A stretch of 64,000 bases of DNA from assembly GCA_050949085.1 (NCBI GenBank), contig JBMNFB010000001.1, positions 124,001 through 188,000 on the forward strand, in the 5' to 3' direction. The position numbers and the translations under genes were made by a program. This DNA comes from JBMNFB01 sp050949085. GTDB lineage: Bacteria; Bacillota; UBA994; UBA5500. Positions 40,150-47,493 of the stretch are shown here, in pieces (the stretch's first letter is position 1; the number at the start of each line of letters is the position of its first letter). A model generated the notes under the pieces. The model made no database searches and was not told where the DNA came from. It saw only the letters and a list, made by a program, of their open reading frames with translations.

Positions 40150-40270
40150 GAAGGGGCGGTTGCACGAGCAAGAGCCCCCCAGCCAGGGCACACCCCTTCG
40201 GGCGCGTCGATGTCCCTGTGTAAAAGGAGACACCCACTGCAACCCAGGAAGGCGGCAGTGGGTGTTATTC
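40150..40270 (+). repeat. Dispersed intergenic repeat, copy D (stem, R2, R3)
   Basis: AGGGGCGGTTGCACGAGCAA with AGAGCCCCCC forms the leading stem. R2 follows (CCAGGGCACACCCCTTCGGG) and then an R3 hairpin (CACCCACTGCAACCC with GCAGTGGGTGTTATT). R2 here is joined to R3, whereas in copies A, B and C it is joined to R1, so the units combine as a mosaic. Confidence 0.7.
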
Positions 40271-40313
40271 CGACAACCCCTCTTGGATTGCTGGCTGGTC
40301 GGATGCAGTAGCT

Positions 40314-41328
40314 TTACGGTAGGCGAGAGGTGCCCCGTGCCCGTTCGAACATGGCGCGGGCGTAACTCTCAATGTCGCCCGGTGTCAGCATCTGGTACTT
40401 CTCTTTCACTGCGGTGAAATATCGTCCGATGGTGTCTTTGTCGATTTTCCGGTTTGATGGTGCTTCGGCGGGCAGATCACCGCGCGTCTCCAGCCAGGGA
40501 GTCTCAGAATGGGTGAAGCGCTCCAGGATCTTGCCGCTATAGCAGCCGAAATTCCGGATGACACTGTCGAGGATGGCCTTTTCCATCTCTGTAAGGTTGA
40601 CGACGCCAGTGGCGTCATGTTCTTCGATAGGGGCATAGCCCAGGTGGGAATAGCGGTGGTATACCACCGGGTAGACAGGTCCATGCACCCAGGCTTCGCA
40701 GTCCTGATCAAACAGGAACGATCCGGCGAAGGCGTAAAAGAACCCCTGAGCATAGTACAGCATCCTCTGCAGGGCCAATGGCGTTGTCTCTTCACATTGG
40801 GAAAGGATGTAGGCGATAACGGCATCCAGCTTTGATTGATCACCGGTGTGGCCGCCAAGAAGTTTCTCACATGCACGCCGACTCTTTCTGTAAGCGGTCG
40901 TCTGTCAACCGGTCCCTGTACTGCTCGAGCAGAGATATATAGTATCCTACGTCTCTGTTGATCTGCTGCAGGACGTCCGAATATTGCCGTGTTGGCATGT
41001 CGCCGTCGAGATAGCGGGATAGGGTCATTTCTCCCCAGCCGAGGAGCTTCGACAGCGGGCGCTTGCCGATATCGTACTTACGCAGGATTTCGGTGATCCC
41101 TTCCACCGAGATCAGCCCGTTCTGCCGACGATAGGCATCGCGGAATGACTGCAGGTTCTCATCTGCTATTGCAGCGACGTAGACTTCGCTGCCACACTCT
41201 GCGCAGGCAGCTCGCTTTGCCGGGTAATAGTACTCCTCACCCCGCAGCGTCTCTTTCGCTCGATAGCTTTCCAGCCGGTACTCCACATCCCTCCTGCACT
41301 CTTCACAGAACGTCCTTTGAGCTTCCAC
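40314..41328 (-). pseudogene. MqsA-SocA (Panacea) fusion antitoxin, interrupted by a one-base frameshift
   Basis: The upstream frame starts at GTG near 41328 (AAGGAGGG upstream). It encodes a zinc finger (FCEECRRDVEY with CAECGSEVYV) and an MqsA-type helix-turn-helix domain (IGKRPLSKLLGWGEMTLSRY, then LDGDMPTRQYSDVL), and stops at 40867. The downstream part of a SocA/DUF4065 (Panacea) domain, LDAVIAYILSQCEETTPLAL followed by QRMLYYAQGFFYAF, lies in the +1 frame. That frame has no usable start codon before residue LAL, but it is open back into the upstream gene. I recall proteins in which exactly these two parts are one polypeptide of about 330 residues. The span, 1,015 bases, is one over a multiple of three, so a one-base insertion near TGCATGTGAG explains the split. 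It lies directly downstream of a probable toxin gene. Confidence 0.7.
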
Positions 41329-41344
41329 CAACCTTCCCTCCTTA

Positions 41345-41767
41345 TTAGCCTTTCAGCCGAGGAAAACAGTAATTTATCGGCTTGTTTCGTGGATGGAGTG
41401 AAATGACCACCACTCGGTTGCCGCCAGCTGTGGTAATCAAGTTGAACTTGGTGTACACATCCACTCGTTCCTGATTACCGGTCAGATTGTACAGCTGAAC
41501 CTGAGGACAGAAGACGTATAACGTCTCGTGTTCGTACCCAGGCTTGATATTGCGCAGGCTGTGGCAGAAGTCAGCTACGTCGATGGCAAGTAGCAGTTCC
41601 GCGATCTTGGCATGCGTGAGGTTGTACTCATAGATGAAGCGCCTGTTCTCCTCGCGGCTGTCGTTGACGCTGACGGTGAAGCGATTAGACCTGACGCAAT
41701 CATGAATCTGCCCGAGAATTGCGGCAATCCCGCAACGACCGTAGTTCTGGTTATAATTTTGCTTCAT
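41345..41767 (-). CDS. Probable MqsR-like toxin of a toxin-antitoxin pair
   Basis: A protein of 140 residues from ATG 41767. The pattern resembles the MqsR fold: an N-terminal RFTVSVNDSREENRRFIYEY, a central DVADFCHSLRN, then ETLYVFCPQVQLYN and a C-terminal VDVYTKFNLI followed by NRVVVISLHP. In MqsR the last parts are the DVY and VVVSFK strands of a RelE-like ribonuclease. Gene order, toxin first and an MqsA-type antitoxin 14 bases later, is that of mqsRA. The cognate toxin type is inferred from fold pattern and context, not from strong identity. It has its own promoter next to a long palindrome. Confidence 0.6.
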   Translation of the reverse strand: MKQNYNQNYGRCGIAAILGQIHDCVRSNRFTVSVNDSREENRRFIYEYNLTHAKIAELLLAIDVADFCHSLRNIKPGYEHETLYVFCPQVQLYNLTGNQERVDVYTKFNLITTAGGNRVVVISLHPRNKPINYCFPRLKG

Positions 41768-41797
41768 ACACCACCTCAGCGCACCTTTGGTAGTGTC

Positions 41798-41826
41798 ATG
41801 ATACTTTATTATATGCTTTTCGTCAA
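41798..41826 (-). promoter_or_regulatory. Sigma-A-like promoter of the toxin-antitoxin operon
   Basis: On the minus strand, TTGACG (41826-41821), a 17-base spacer and TATCAT (41803-41798). It lies 30 bases upstream of the toxin start. Confidence 0.6.
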
Positions 41827-41828
41827 GA

Positions 41829-41854
41829 ATAAATGCATCAATTGATGCATTTAT
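41829..41854. promoter_or_regulatory. 26-base perfect palindrome, operator candidate
   Basis: A perfect inverted repeat with no spacer; the left arm is ATAAATGCATCAA. It lies two bases upstream of the -35 element of the toxin promoter. This fits autoregulation by the dimeric MqsA-type helix-turn-helix antitoxin. Confidence 0.6.
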
Positions 41855-41933
41855 CTCCGGGATTAATCGTCCAGGTCTATGGTGAGGGACGACTCTGGGA
41901 CACAAGCAGGGAGGCCTCACCCCCTCGTCCGCG

Positions 41934-42383
41934 TCAGCCGATGCCCCGGCTGCGCAGCCAGCGCACCAGTGGATAGCCCAGTCCCAGGACTACTACGGCT
42001 TCGCTGACGCTGAGGCTGAGCACCGAGACCCAGTAGGGCACGCCGACGATAGGGGCCAGGTAGATGCTGACCAGGAAGCCGTTGAGAACGATGGGCCAGA
42101 GGTAGGCGAGCCAGCTGTCGCGGGTGCGGTAGGTGAGAAAGGCGGCTGCCAGCGTGATCAGGCTGCCGAAGAAAATATCGACGAAGCCGAAGCCGCCGAG
42201 AAAGTTGGCCAGCAGGACACCGATATAGAGCCCGAAGGTCGCCTCTGGATAGAGGATGGGGAGCGCTGTCAGCGCCTCGCTGGCGCGAAACTGGACAATC
42301 CCGAAGCCGACGGGGGCCAGCGCAAAGGTGATGGCGATATAGAGCCCGGCGATGATCGCTCCCCGGGTGAGCTGTTTGGGCAT
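41934..42383 (-). CDS. queT: QueT-like transporter (queuosine precursor uptake)
   Basis: A protein of 149 residues; ATG preceded by GAGAGGAGGCCGACAGC. It has five to six membrane segments. The start, LTRGAIIAGLYIAITFALAP, and the motif QFRASEALTALPILYPEA near residue 31 are typical of the QueT family, whose members are the substrate-binding S-components of ECF transporters for queuosine precursors. GLYIGVLLANFLGG and VDIFFGSLITLAAAFLTY follow the family pattern. No preQ1 riboswitch could be recognised in the 5' leader. Confidence 0.8.
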   Translation of the reverse strand: MPKQLTRGAIIAGLYIAITFALAPVGFGIVQFRASEALTALPILYPEATFGLYIGVLLANFLGGFGFVDIFFGSLITLAAAFLTYRTRDSWLAYLWPIVLNGFLVSIYLAPIVGVPYWVSVLSLSVSEAVVVLGLGYPLVRWLRSRGIG

Positions 42384-42574
42384 GCTGTCGGCCTCCTCTC
42401 GGTAGTCTCAGACGAGGTGTCCCCTTTGGACTTTTCCTGCACACTCTGGGTGCGGCATGCCTAGTTTATAGCATGGGGAACAGGCGCGCAACTAGAGCCA
42501 TATTCTCTGCACACAAGTTCTCACAGCCTCATAGTATGCATTAAACCTGCCGCCACTGCCGGCGGGGGGGCGTC

Positions 42575-42618
42575 ACACTCGCTCAGGTCAACTCATATGA
42601 TGGGTTGATAACACTCCA
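42575..42618 (+). promoter_or_regulatory. Sigma-K-like promoter of cotE with a block shared by the next gene
   Basis: AC at 42575-42576 (in CACA), a 17-base spacer and CATATGATG at 42594-42602. The sigma-K consensus is AC, 16-17 bases, CATAnnnTA. The 27 bases at 42592-42618 match 43404-43430 at 23 positions; the match includes CTCATATG and AACACTCCA. Confidence 0.5.
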
Positions 42619-42665
42619 TGCAGTTCGCACCTGCCTGGAGACGACGAAGGAGGGAAAAAGGGATA

Positions 42666-43277
42666 ATGTCAAACAATCTCAGAATCGCAGGCAGCTTGCG
42701 AGAAATCGTCACCAGAGCAGTCTGTGCTAAGGGCCAGAAGCGATTTCGTCAGGTACATAATGTTGTTACTAGCCAGCCGCTTGAGGGAGTCCTGGGTTAT
42801 CGGGTAGCCGGACACAAGTATACTGCCACTCCCAAGGCCCATTCCGTGGAGATCAAGGGCCAGTATGACCTGCATATCTGGTATGCATACGCTGATGGCA
42901 ACCAGACGGCCGTCGAGAGAAAGACAGTTACTTATACCGAGTATCTGCCTGTAGTCGACCTTGAAGGCGAGCGGCTGGGCGTCGATGAAGTCGTTTCTGC
43001 CACCATGATCCGCGATCCCGAGGTGGTAAGCGTACGCAGCCGGCGTGGTGCTGTTCAGGTAGAAGTAGAGATGGAGTACTACGCTGAGATCGTCGGTGAG
43101 ACCAAACTCTGGGTTCGGGTCTACGAGCCACCGTATGCCGACGAGAAGAAGAAAGACCTCTTGGAGTTGGATGAAGCCGGCGAATACTACGACGAGGACG
43201 ATTTCGACGGTTACGAGGATGACGAATTCGAAGATGAGGATTTCGCCGACTTTGAGGATGAGGAAATAGAGCCGTAA
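42666..43277 (+). CDS. cotE: Outer spore coat morphogenetic protein CotE
   Basis: A protein of 203 residues from ATG 42666, with AAGGAGGG upstream. It matches the CotE family: REIVTRAVCAKGQKRF at the N-terminus, GYRVAGHKYTA near residue 42, the segment from VEIKGQYDLHIWYAYADGN on, and YYAEIVGETKLWVRV near residue 138. A very acidic tail of about 30 residues (DEDDFDGYEDDEFEDEDF) closes the protein, as in Bacillus CotE. CotE assembles the outer coat on the mother-cell side. It has its own sigma-K-like promoter and a terminator, and is followed by the ligase array. Confidence 0.92.
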   Translation: MSNNLRIAGSLREIVTRAVCAKGQKRFRQVHNVVTSQPLEGVLGYRVAGHKYTATPKAHSVEIKGQYDLHIWYAYADGNQTAVERKTVTYTEYLPVVDLEGERLGVDEVVSATMIRDPEVVSVRSRRGAVQVEVEMEYYAEIVGETKLWVRVYEPPYADEKKKDLLELDEAGEYYDEDDFDGYEDDEFEDEDFADFEDEEIEP

Positions 43278-43332
43278 CAGTGCGGGCAGATCGGCTGCTG
43301 GGACGCATCTGCTGGGCGATCTGTCCGCTGTA

Positions 43333-43365
43333 AGCTCCAGGATGATGCCTGGAGCTCTTTCTTTT
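43333..43365 (+). terminator. Rho-independent terminator of cotE
   Basis: AGCTCCAGG pairs with CCTGGAGCT around a six-base loop, followed by CTTTCTTTT. Confidence 0.75.
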
Positions 43366-43386
43366 GCCGGCCGCCCACACCGTCTC

Positions 43387-43430
43387 ACCGCCTTTCTCCA
43401 CCGCTCATATGTTGGTATGAGAACACTCCA
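43387..43430 (+). promoter_or_regulatory. Sigma-K-like promoter of the coat ligase operon
   Basis: AC at 43387-43388 (in CACC), a 17-base spacer and CATATGTTG at 43406-43414. The downstream part shares AACACTCCA with the cotE promoter region in the same position. It lies about 40 bases upstream of the GTG start at 43453. Confidence 0.5.
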
Positions 43431-43452
43431 GTACTGGAGGTGGAACAGTCAA

Positions 43453-44790
43453 GTGATCAGAGTGACGCTATATGAATCGAGTCGGCCAGGGGAGGTCAGG
43501 TTGCCGTCCCGGCTGGTTCCAGGAGGACTATCGGCACCAGGTCAGGTCTGGTTTGGTCAGAAACATAGTGACGCTTCCCTGCGAACGGAGGCAGCCGAAG
43601 GGCATGCGGCCCGCATCGGCCTTGGCCCCGACGTGATGCAGGCGCTGGGCCTGATGCCCGGCGTCAGACTGTGGGCGACCTGGGACGCCGCCGGCACCCG
43701 GGTGCGCCTTGGTCCAGTCGTGGCTGTCTTCGCTTCACACACCCGGTCACCGGGCTATTATCGCTTCCTGGGGTCTTCCAGCGATCTGGTCAGGGGGTTC
43801 CTGCGCCTGGCCCGCCGCCGGGGAGCAGTCGCCTACACATTCTCTGCCCGTGACGTCGACTGGGAAACCGGCACGGTCAACGGCTATGTCCCCTATGGTC
43901 GCGGCTGGCGGCGCGTGCGGGTGCCCCTGCCGGATGTCGTCTACGATCGGGTGCAGAGTCGTTCGCTGGAGCGCCTGCGCCGCTATCGGGAGACCAAAGC
44001 GAGACTGATGCAGATGCCAGGATTGCACTATTTTAACCCCCAGTTTCTCGACAAGTGGGAAACATACGTGGCCCTTTCCCGCGACCCCGCCGCGCGCAGA
44101 TACCTGCCGCGCACCGACCTGTTCCGATCCTCGGCGCAACTGTTCCGCTATCTGCGGCGATATCCCACCGTCTACATCAAGCCATCCAAGGGATCGCTGG
44201 GCGTCGGCGTCACCAAGGTCAGCCGCACAAATCGCGGTTATCGCTATCATCGGGTCCGCGGCGGTCGGCCGCCCAGTGTCGGGGTGGTTGGTTCGCTACC
44301 CAGGCTGGCGAGCCGCCTGGAGGCGATTCTCCCGCGCCGGCGCCTGATCATCCAGCGCGGGCTGCATCTGGCCCGCTACCAGGGCCGGCCGTACGACATT
44401 CGGGTTATCGTGCAAAAGACTCCCCGCGGCCGCTGGTCATGCACCACCATGATCGCCCGCGTGGCAGCCGCCGGCACCGCTGTCTCCAATGTGGCTACCG
44501 GCGGGGCGATGATCCCTGTTTCCCGGGCCATTCGCGGCTCCCTGCGCCTTTCACCGCGACGTGCCACCCGCCGCATCGCCTACGCGTCTCGCCTGATCGC
44601 TCGCGCCCTGGAGAGGCAGCTGGAACAGGAGTTTGGAGAGCTGGGGGTGGATGTGGCGCTGGATACCAGCGGACGGCTCTGGTTGATCGAAGTTAATGCC
44701 AAGCCAGGTCGGGAGCGGGAAGACATCCCAGGCACACCGCCATCGATTAGAAGAATCGTCCGTTACGCCTTGGCCAAGACCGGCTTTTAA
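43453..44790 (+). CDS. YheC/YheD-type ATP-grasp spore-coat protein (paralogue 1)
   Basis: A protein of 445 residues. GTG 43453 has GGAGGTGG nine bases upstream; an earlier ATG at 43417 has none. The N-terminal 90 residues form a small beta-rich domain that ends in VRLGPVVAVF, as in YheC/YheD. The ATP-grasp part follows: DVVYDRVQSRS near residue 185, LFRYLRRYPTVYIKPSKGSL near residue 240 with the nucleotide-binding Lys and Gly-rich loop, RPYDIRVIVQK near residue 315, and the metal-binding LWLIEVNAKPGRE near residue 415. Family knowledge: coat-associated proteins with an ATP-grasp amide-ligase fold; the reaction is not established. It starts a tightly packed array of ligase genes. Confidence 0.88.
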   Translation: MIRVTLYESSRPGEVRLPSRLVPGGLSAPGQVWFGQKHSDASLRTEAAEGHAARIGLGPDVMQALGLMPGVRLWATWDAAGTRVRLGPVVAVFASHTRSPGYYRFLGSSSDLVRGFLRLARRRGAVAYTFSARDVDWETGTVNGYVPYGRGWRRVRVPLPDVVYDRVQSRSLERLRRYRETKARLMQMPGLHYFNPQFLDKWETYVALSRDPAARRYLPRTDLFRSSAQLFRYLRRYPTVYIKPSKGSLGVGVTKVSRTNRGYRYHRVRGGRPPSVGVVGSLPRLASRLEAILPRRRLIIQRGLHLARYQGRPYDIRVIVQKTPRGRWSCTTMIARVAAAGTAVSNVATGGAMIPVSRAIRGSLRLSPRRATRRIAYASRLIARALERQLEQEFGELGVDVALDTSGRLWLIEVNAKPGREREDIPGTPPSIRRIVRYALAKTGF

Positions 44791-44810
44791 CAGGGAAGGA
44801 AGTGATAACA

Positions 44811-46229
44811 GTGGCACGAGGCCTGTTGATCGTACCATCCGAGCGCTATGCGGCGCAGATGGCTGACCTCCTGCCTGAGTTGTCAGTTCGCACCGCCTGG
44901 GAGGCGGGTCCCTGGAGCTTCATCCTGCGTTTTGGCGATACGTCGGGTAAGGACGACGCTGAAGTCGTCCTCAACCGCCTGAGCGCTCTGACAGCCGAGG
45001 ACAATGAAGCGCGCTGGCGCCAATGCTGGCAGGCGAGCCGGGTCAGGCAGGTCAGCCCGGGCAGGCGAGTGAGATTCTACCGGCGCTACCGGGTGCATCT
45101 CTTCGACCTGCGCCCCGTCTATATGCAGCGGCTGGAGATCGGGAATCGCCGGGTGCAGCGCGTGAGCCCCACCGCTACTAAAGAGGCGCGAGAGGTCGCC
45201 GATCTGGCCACCAGGGCGCTCTACAGCGCCGGGTTCGATATCGGATCGGTCGACATCGGCCTCAGCAGCAAGGGCAACCTGTATGCGATCACCTGCGATC
45301 CCAGCCCCAGGCTGTCGCGCCGCATCGTGGCGGCCTATGCCACGCAGATCCGCACCTGGGTACAGCGCCTGGAGTCGCGCTATAGCTCGGCCCTGATTGC
45401 CGGCATCCGCGAGGGGAAAACGGCCGCCTGCCCTCGTTACCTGATGGGCGCTGATCCTGAGTTCATGATGTATGATTCCCGCACGCGGCGCATGGTTTTT
45501 TCCTCCGACTACTTTCCGATGAATGGCCTGGTCGGTTGCGATGCGCGGCGCGTGCGGGTCGGGCGCTCGGGCTATCCCCTGGCTGAGGTGCGTCCGCGGC
45601 CTGCGCAATGCCCCGTCGAACTGACGGAGAACATCCGTCTGGCACTGGTGCGGGCGGCGAATCTTGCCCCTTATCGCAACATCCAGTGGCGGGCCGGTAC
45701 GCTGCCGTTTCGTCAGCTGCCGGTGGGCGGGCATATCCACTTCAGCATGCAGCCGAGCGGGCCGATTCTGCGGGCGCTGGACAGCTATCTGGGCGTCATG
45801 TTCCTGATGGTGGAAAACCAGGGTGCAGCCCGGGCGCGGCGCGCCAAGTATGGCTGGCTGGGTGACTACCGCATCAAGAACCACGGAGGATTTGAGTACC
45901 GCGTCCTGCCCAGCTGGCTGGTGAGTCCAGCCTACACCCGTGCAGCCCTCTGTCTGGCCAAGGTGATCGGCTGTGAATGGCCCCGACTCCGCCACGACTT
46001 TTTCCTCCAGCCCGAGGCACAGACAGCTTTTCGCCGGGCCGATCGCAGCTGCTTCCAGCCTGAGCTGGAGAAGTTGATGGATGAACTGCGCAGCCTGGGG
46101 AGCTACGAGAAATACGCGGAGCATATCGAGCCCTTCTTTGAATATATCCTGGAGAATCGCAGCTGGAAGACCAGCGGCGACCTCCGCAGGGCCTGGGGGT
46201 TACGCATCTCCCGGCGCGTCAAAGGATAG
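44811..46229 (+). CDS. Glutamine-synthetase-fold COOH-NH2 ligase (type 2) with an ATP-grasp-like N-terminal part
   Basis: A protein of 472 residues; GTG 44811 (GTG-GCA-CGA, as in the gene at 46398) has AAGGAAG upstream. The C-terminal 260 residues have the COOH-NH2 ligase type 2 pattern: LMGADPEFMMYD near residue 213, GLVGCDARRVR, LAEVRPRPA near residue 260, VGGHIHFSM near residue 305 and FEYRVLPSWLVSP near residue 360. The Glu and His residues correspond to metal and nucleotide ligands of the glutamine-synthetase fold. The N-terminal 165 residues end in VDIGLSSKGNLYAITCDPSP, which resembles the last strands of an ATP-grasp domain with the E-x-N-x-x-P metal site lost. Comparative genomics places such ligases with ATP-grasp and GNAT genes in peptide-modification clusters. 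Confidence 0.75.
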   Translation: MARGLLIVPSERYAAQMADLLPELSVRTAWEAGPWSFILRFGDTSGKDDAEVVLNRLSALTAEDNEARWRQCWQASRVRQVSPGRRVRFYRRYRVHLFDLRPVYMQRLEIGNRRVQRVSPTATKEAREVADLATRALYSAGFDIGSVDIGLSSKGNLYAITCDPSPRLSRRIVAAYATQIRTWVQRLESRYSSALIAGIREGKTAACPRYLMGADPEFMMYDSRTRRMVFSSDYFPMNGLVGCDARRVRVGRSGYPLAEVRPRPAQCPVELTENIRLALVRAANLAPYRNIQWRAGTLPFRQLPVGGHIHFSMQPSGPILRALDSYLGVMFLMVENQGAARARRAKYGWLGDYRIKNHGGFEYRVLPSWLVSPAYTRAALCLAKVIGCEWPRLRHDFFLQPEAQTAFRRADRSCFQPELEKLMDELRSLGSYEKYAEHIEPFFEYILENRSWKTSGDLRRAWGLRISRRVKG

Positions 46230-46231
46230 AC

Positions 46232-46259
46232 ACCGGACGCGAGCACAGCCCATAAACTG
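46232..46259 (+). promoter_or_regulatory. Sigma-K-like promoter inside the ligase array
   Basis: AC at 46232-46233 (in CACC), a 17-base spacer and CATAAACTG at 46251-46259, the same geometry as before cotE and paralogue 1. It lies in the only long gap of the array, about 140 bases before the next start codon. Confidence 0.45.
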
Positions 46260-46397
46260 TTGTTGCGGAGTCCTGCGGACTATGAGTCCCAGGGACTCGC
46301 TGGACGATCATGGCGCGAATGATGCCCGGGTCGGCGGCAGATCGGGCGCCGGGCTGACCAGTGATACCCATGTCTGTGGTAGAGGAGGAGTGTAAGA

Positions 46398-47486
46398 GTG
46401 GCACGACCCTTGGGGTTGGTAGGCATCATGTCTACGCGTAGACCAGGCAGTTTTCCCTTTGCAGAGGGCGGCTACTTCCGTCAGCTGATGAGAGCCGGAA
46501 GGCGGGCTGGGGTTTACGTCATTGCGTTTAGTCCCCTGGATATCGATTGGAGCACGGGAACAGTGCTCGGCTTTACTTATAGGAAGGGAGTCGGCTGGCG
46601 GGGCCGCTCCTATCCGGTGCCGCGGATCGTTTATGATCGTCTCTACCCCAGCCGCGGCATGTGGAACCTCTACTGGAGCCAGGTGCGCCGGATGAGGCGA
46701 ACATATCGGGTTACCTTCATGGGGCGCGGGCTGCACGGCAAGTGGCAGATGTATCGCATCGTGCGCCGCTATGAAGACTTGCGGCCCTACTTGCCGGAGA
46801 CGCGCCTCTGCAGCAGCGTGGGCGTCGTCATCCGGATGTTGGAGAAATACCCGGTCGTCTATGTAAAGCCAATCTACGGCAGCGGCGGCAAGGGCATTCT
46901 TCGCATCAGCCGCAGTCCTCAGGGAGGATATTACGTCGTCGGTAACACGGCAACCCGCCGCTTCCGCACCAGAACCCGTTCGCTATTGCCAATCCTGGCC
47001 GGGATCAACCGCCGCTACCTCGTACAGCAAGGGCTCAAGCTGAACTACCTCAACGGCAGCACATTCGATATCCGCTGCATTGTCCAGCGCAACGGTGAAG
47101 GGCAGTGGCAGGTCAGCGGCAAGGCGGCCCGCATCGGCCGGCGCGGCAGCATCACCTCCAACCTGCACACCGGGGGAGGAGGGCGGACAGTGAGTTCAGT
47201 GCTGCAGGAATGGTTCCCCGATCGGGCTGAGGAGCTGGAGGAGGAGATCGACCGCGTGGCGCTGCGTACCGCAGAGGTGATGAATCGGCACGCCGGACCC
47301 CTCTGCGACCTCGGTCTCGATCTCGGCGTTGACGTGGATGGCAAGGTCTGGCTGATCGAGGTCAACTCCAAGCCGGGCCGGAGAGTTTTTCTGTACACGA
47401 GGGATAGAGAAGCACGTTACCGCACGATACAGACCCTGATGGATTACGCCCGCTTCCTGGTGGAACGGCGTCGCGCAAGGAGGTGA
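46398..47486 (+). CDS. YheC-type ATP-grasp spore-coat protein (paralogue 2, short form)
   Basis: A protein of 362 residues from GTG 46398, with GAGGAGGAG upstream. It lacks the N-terminal beta domain of the other paralogues and starts directly at LGLVGIMSTRRPGSFPF. The ATP-grasp elements are complete: RIVYDRLYPSRG near residue 75, VVYVKPIYGSGGKGILRI near residue 155, FDIRCIVQRNGEGQWQVSG near residue 224, and LGLDLGVDVDGKVWLIEVNS with KPGRR near residue 315. It is probably an amide ligase acting during coat formation. It is the first gene after the internal promoter and seven bases before paralogue 3. Confidence 0.88.
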   Translation: MARPLGLVGIMSTRRPGSFPFAEGGYFRQLMRAGRRAGVYVIAFSPLDIDWSTGTVLGFTYRKGVGWRGRSYPVPRIVYDRLYPSRGMWNLYWSQVRRMRRTYRVTFMGRGLHGKWQMYRIVRRYEDLRPYLPETRLCSSVGVVIRMLEKYPVVYVKPIYGSGGKGILRISRSPQGGYYVVGNTATRRFRTRTRSLLPILAGINRRYLVQQGLKLNYLNGSTFDIRCIVQRNGEGQWQVSGKAARIGRRGSITSNLHTGGGGRTVSSVLQEWFPDRAEELEEEIDRVALRTAEVMNRHAGPLCDLGLDLGVDVDGKVWLIEVNSKPGRRVFLYTRDREARYRTIQTLMDYARFLVERRRARR

Positions 47487-47493
47487 CAACAGG

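Noticed and set aside
42384..42480. A preQ1 riboswitch before the QueT-like gene
   Set aside because: The leader has a small GTCC...GGAC hairpin, but neither the class I A-rich tail nor the class II or III pattern could be recognised.
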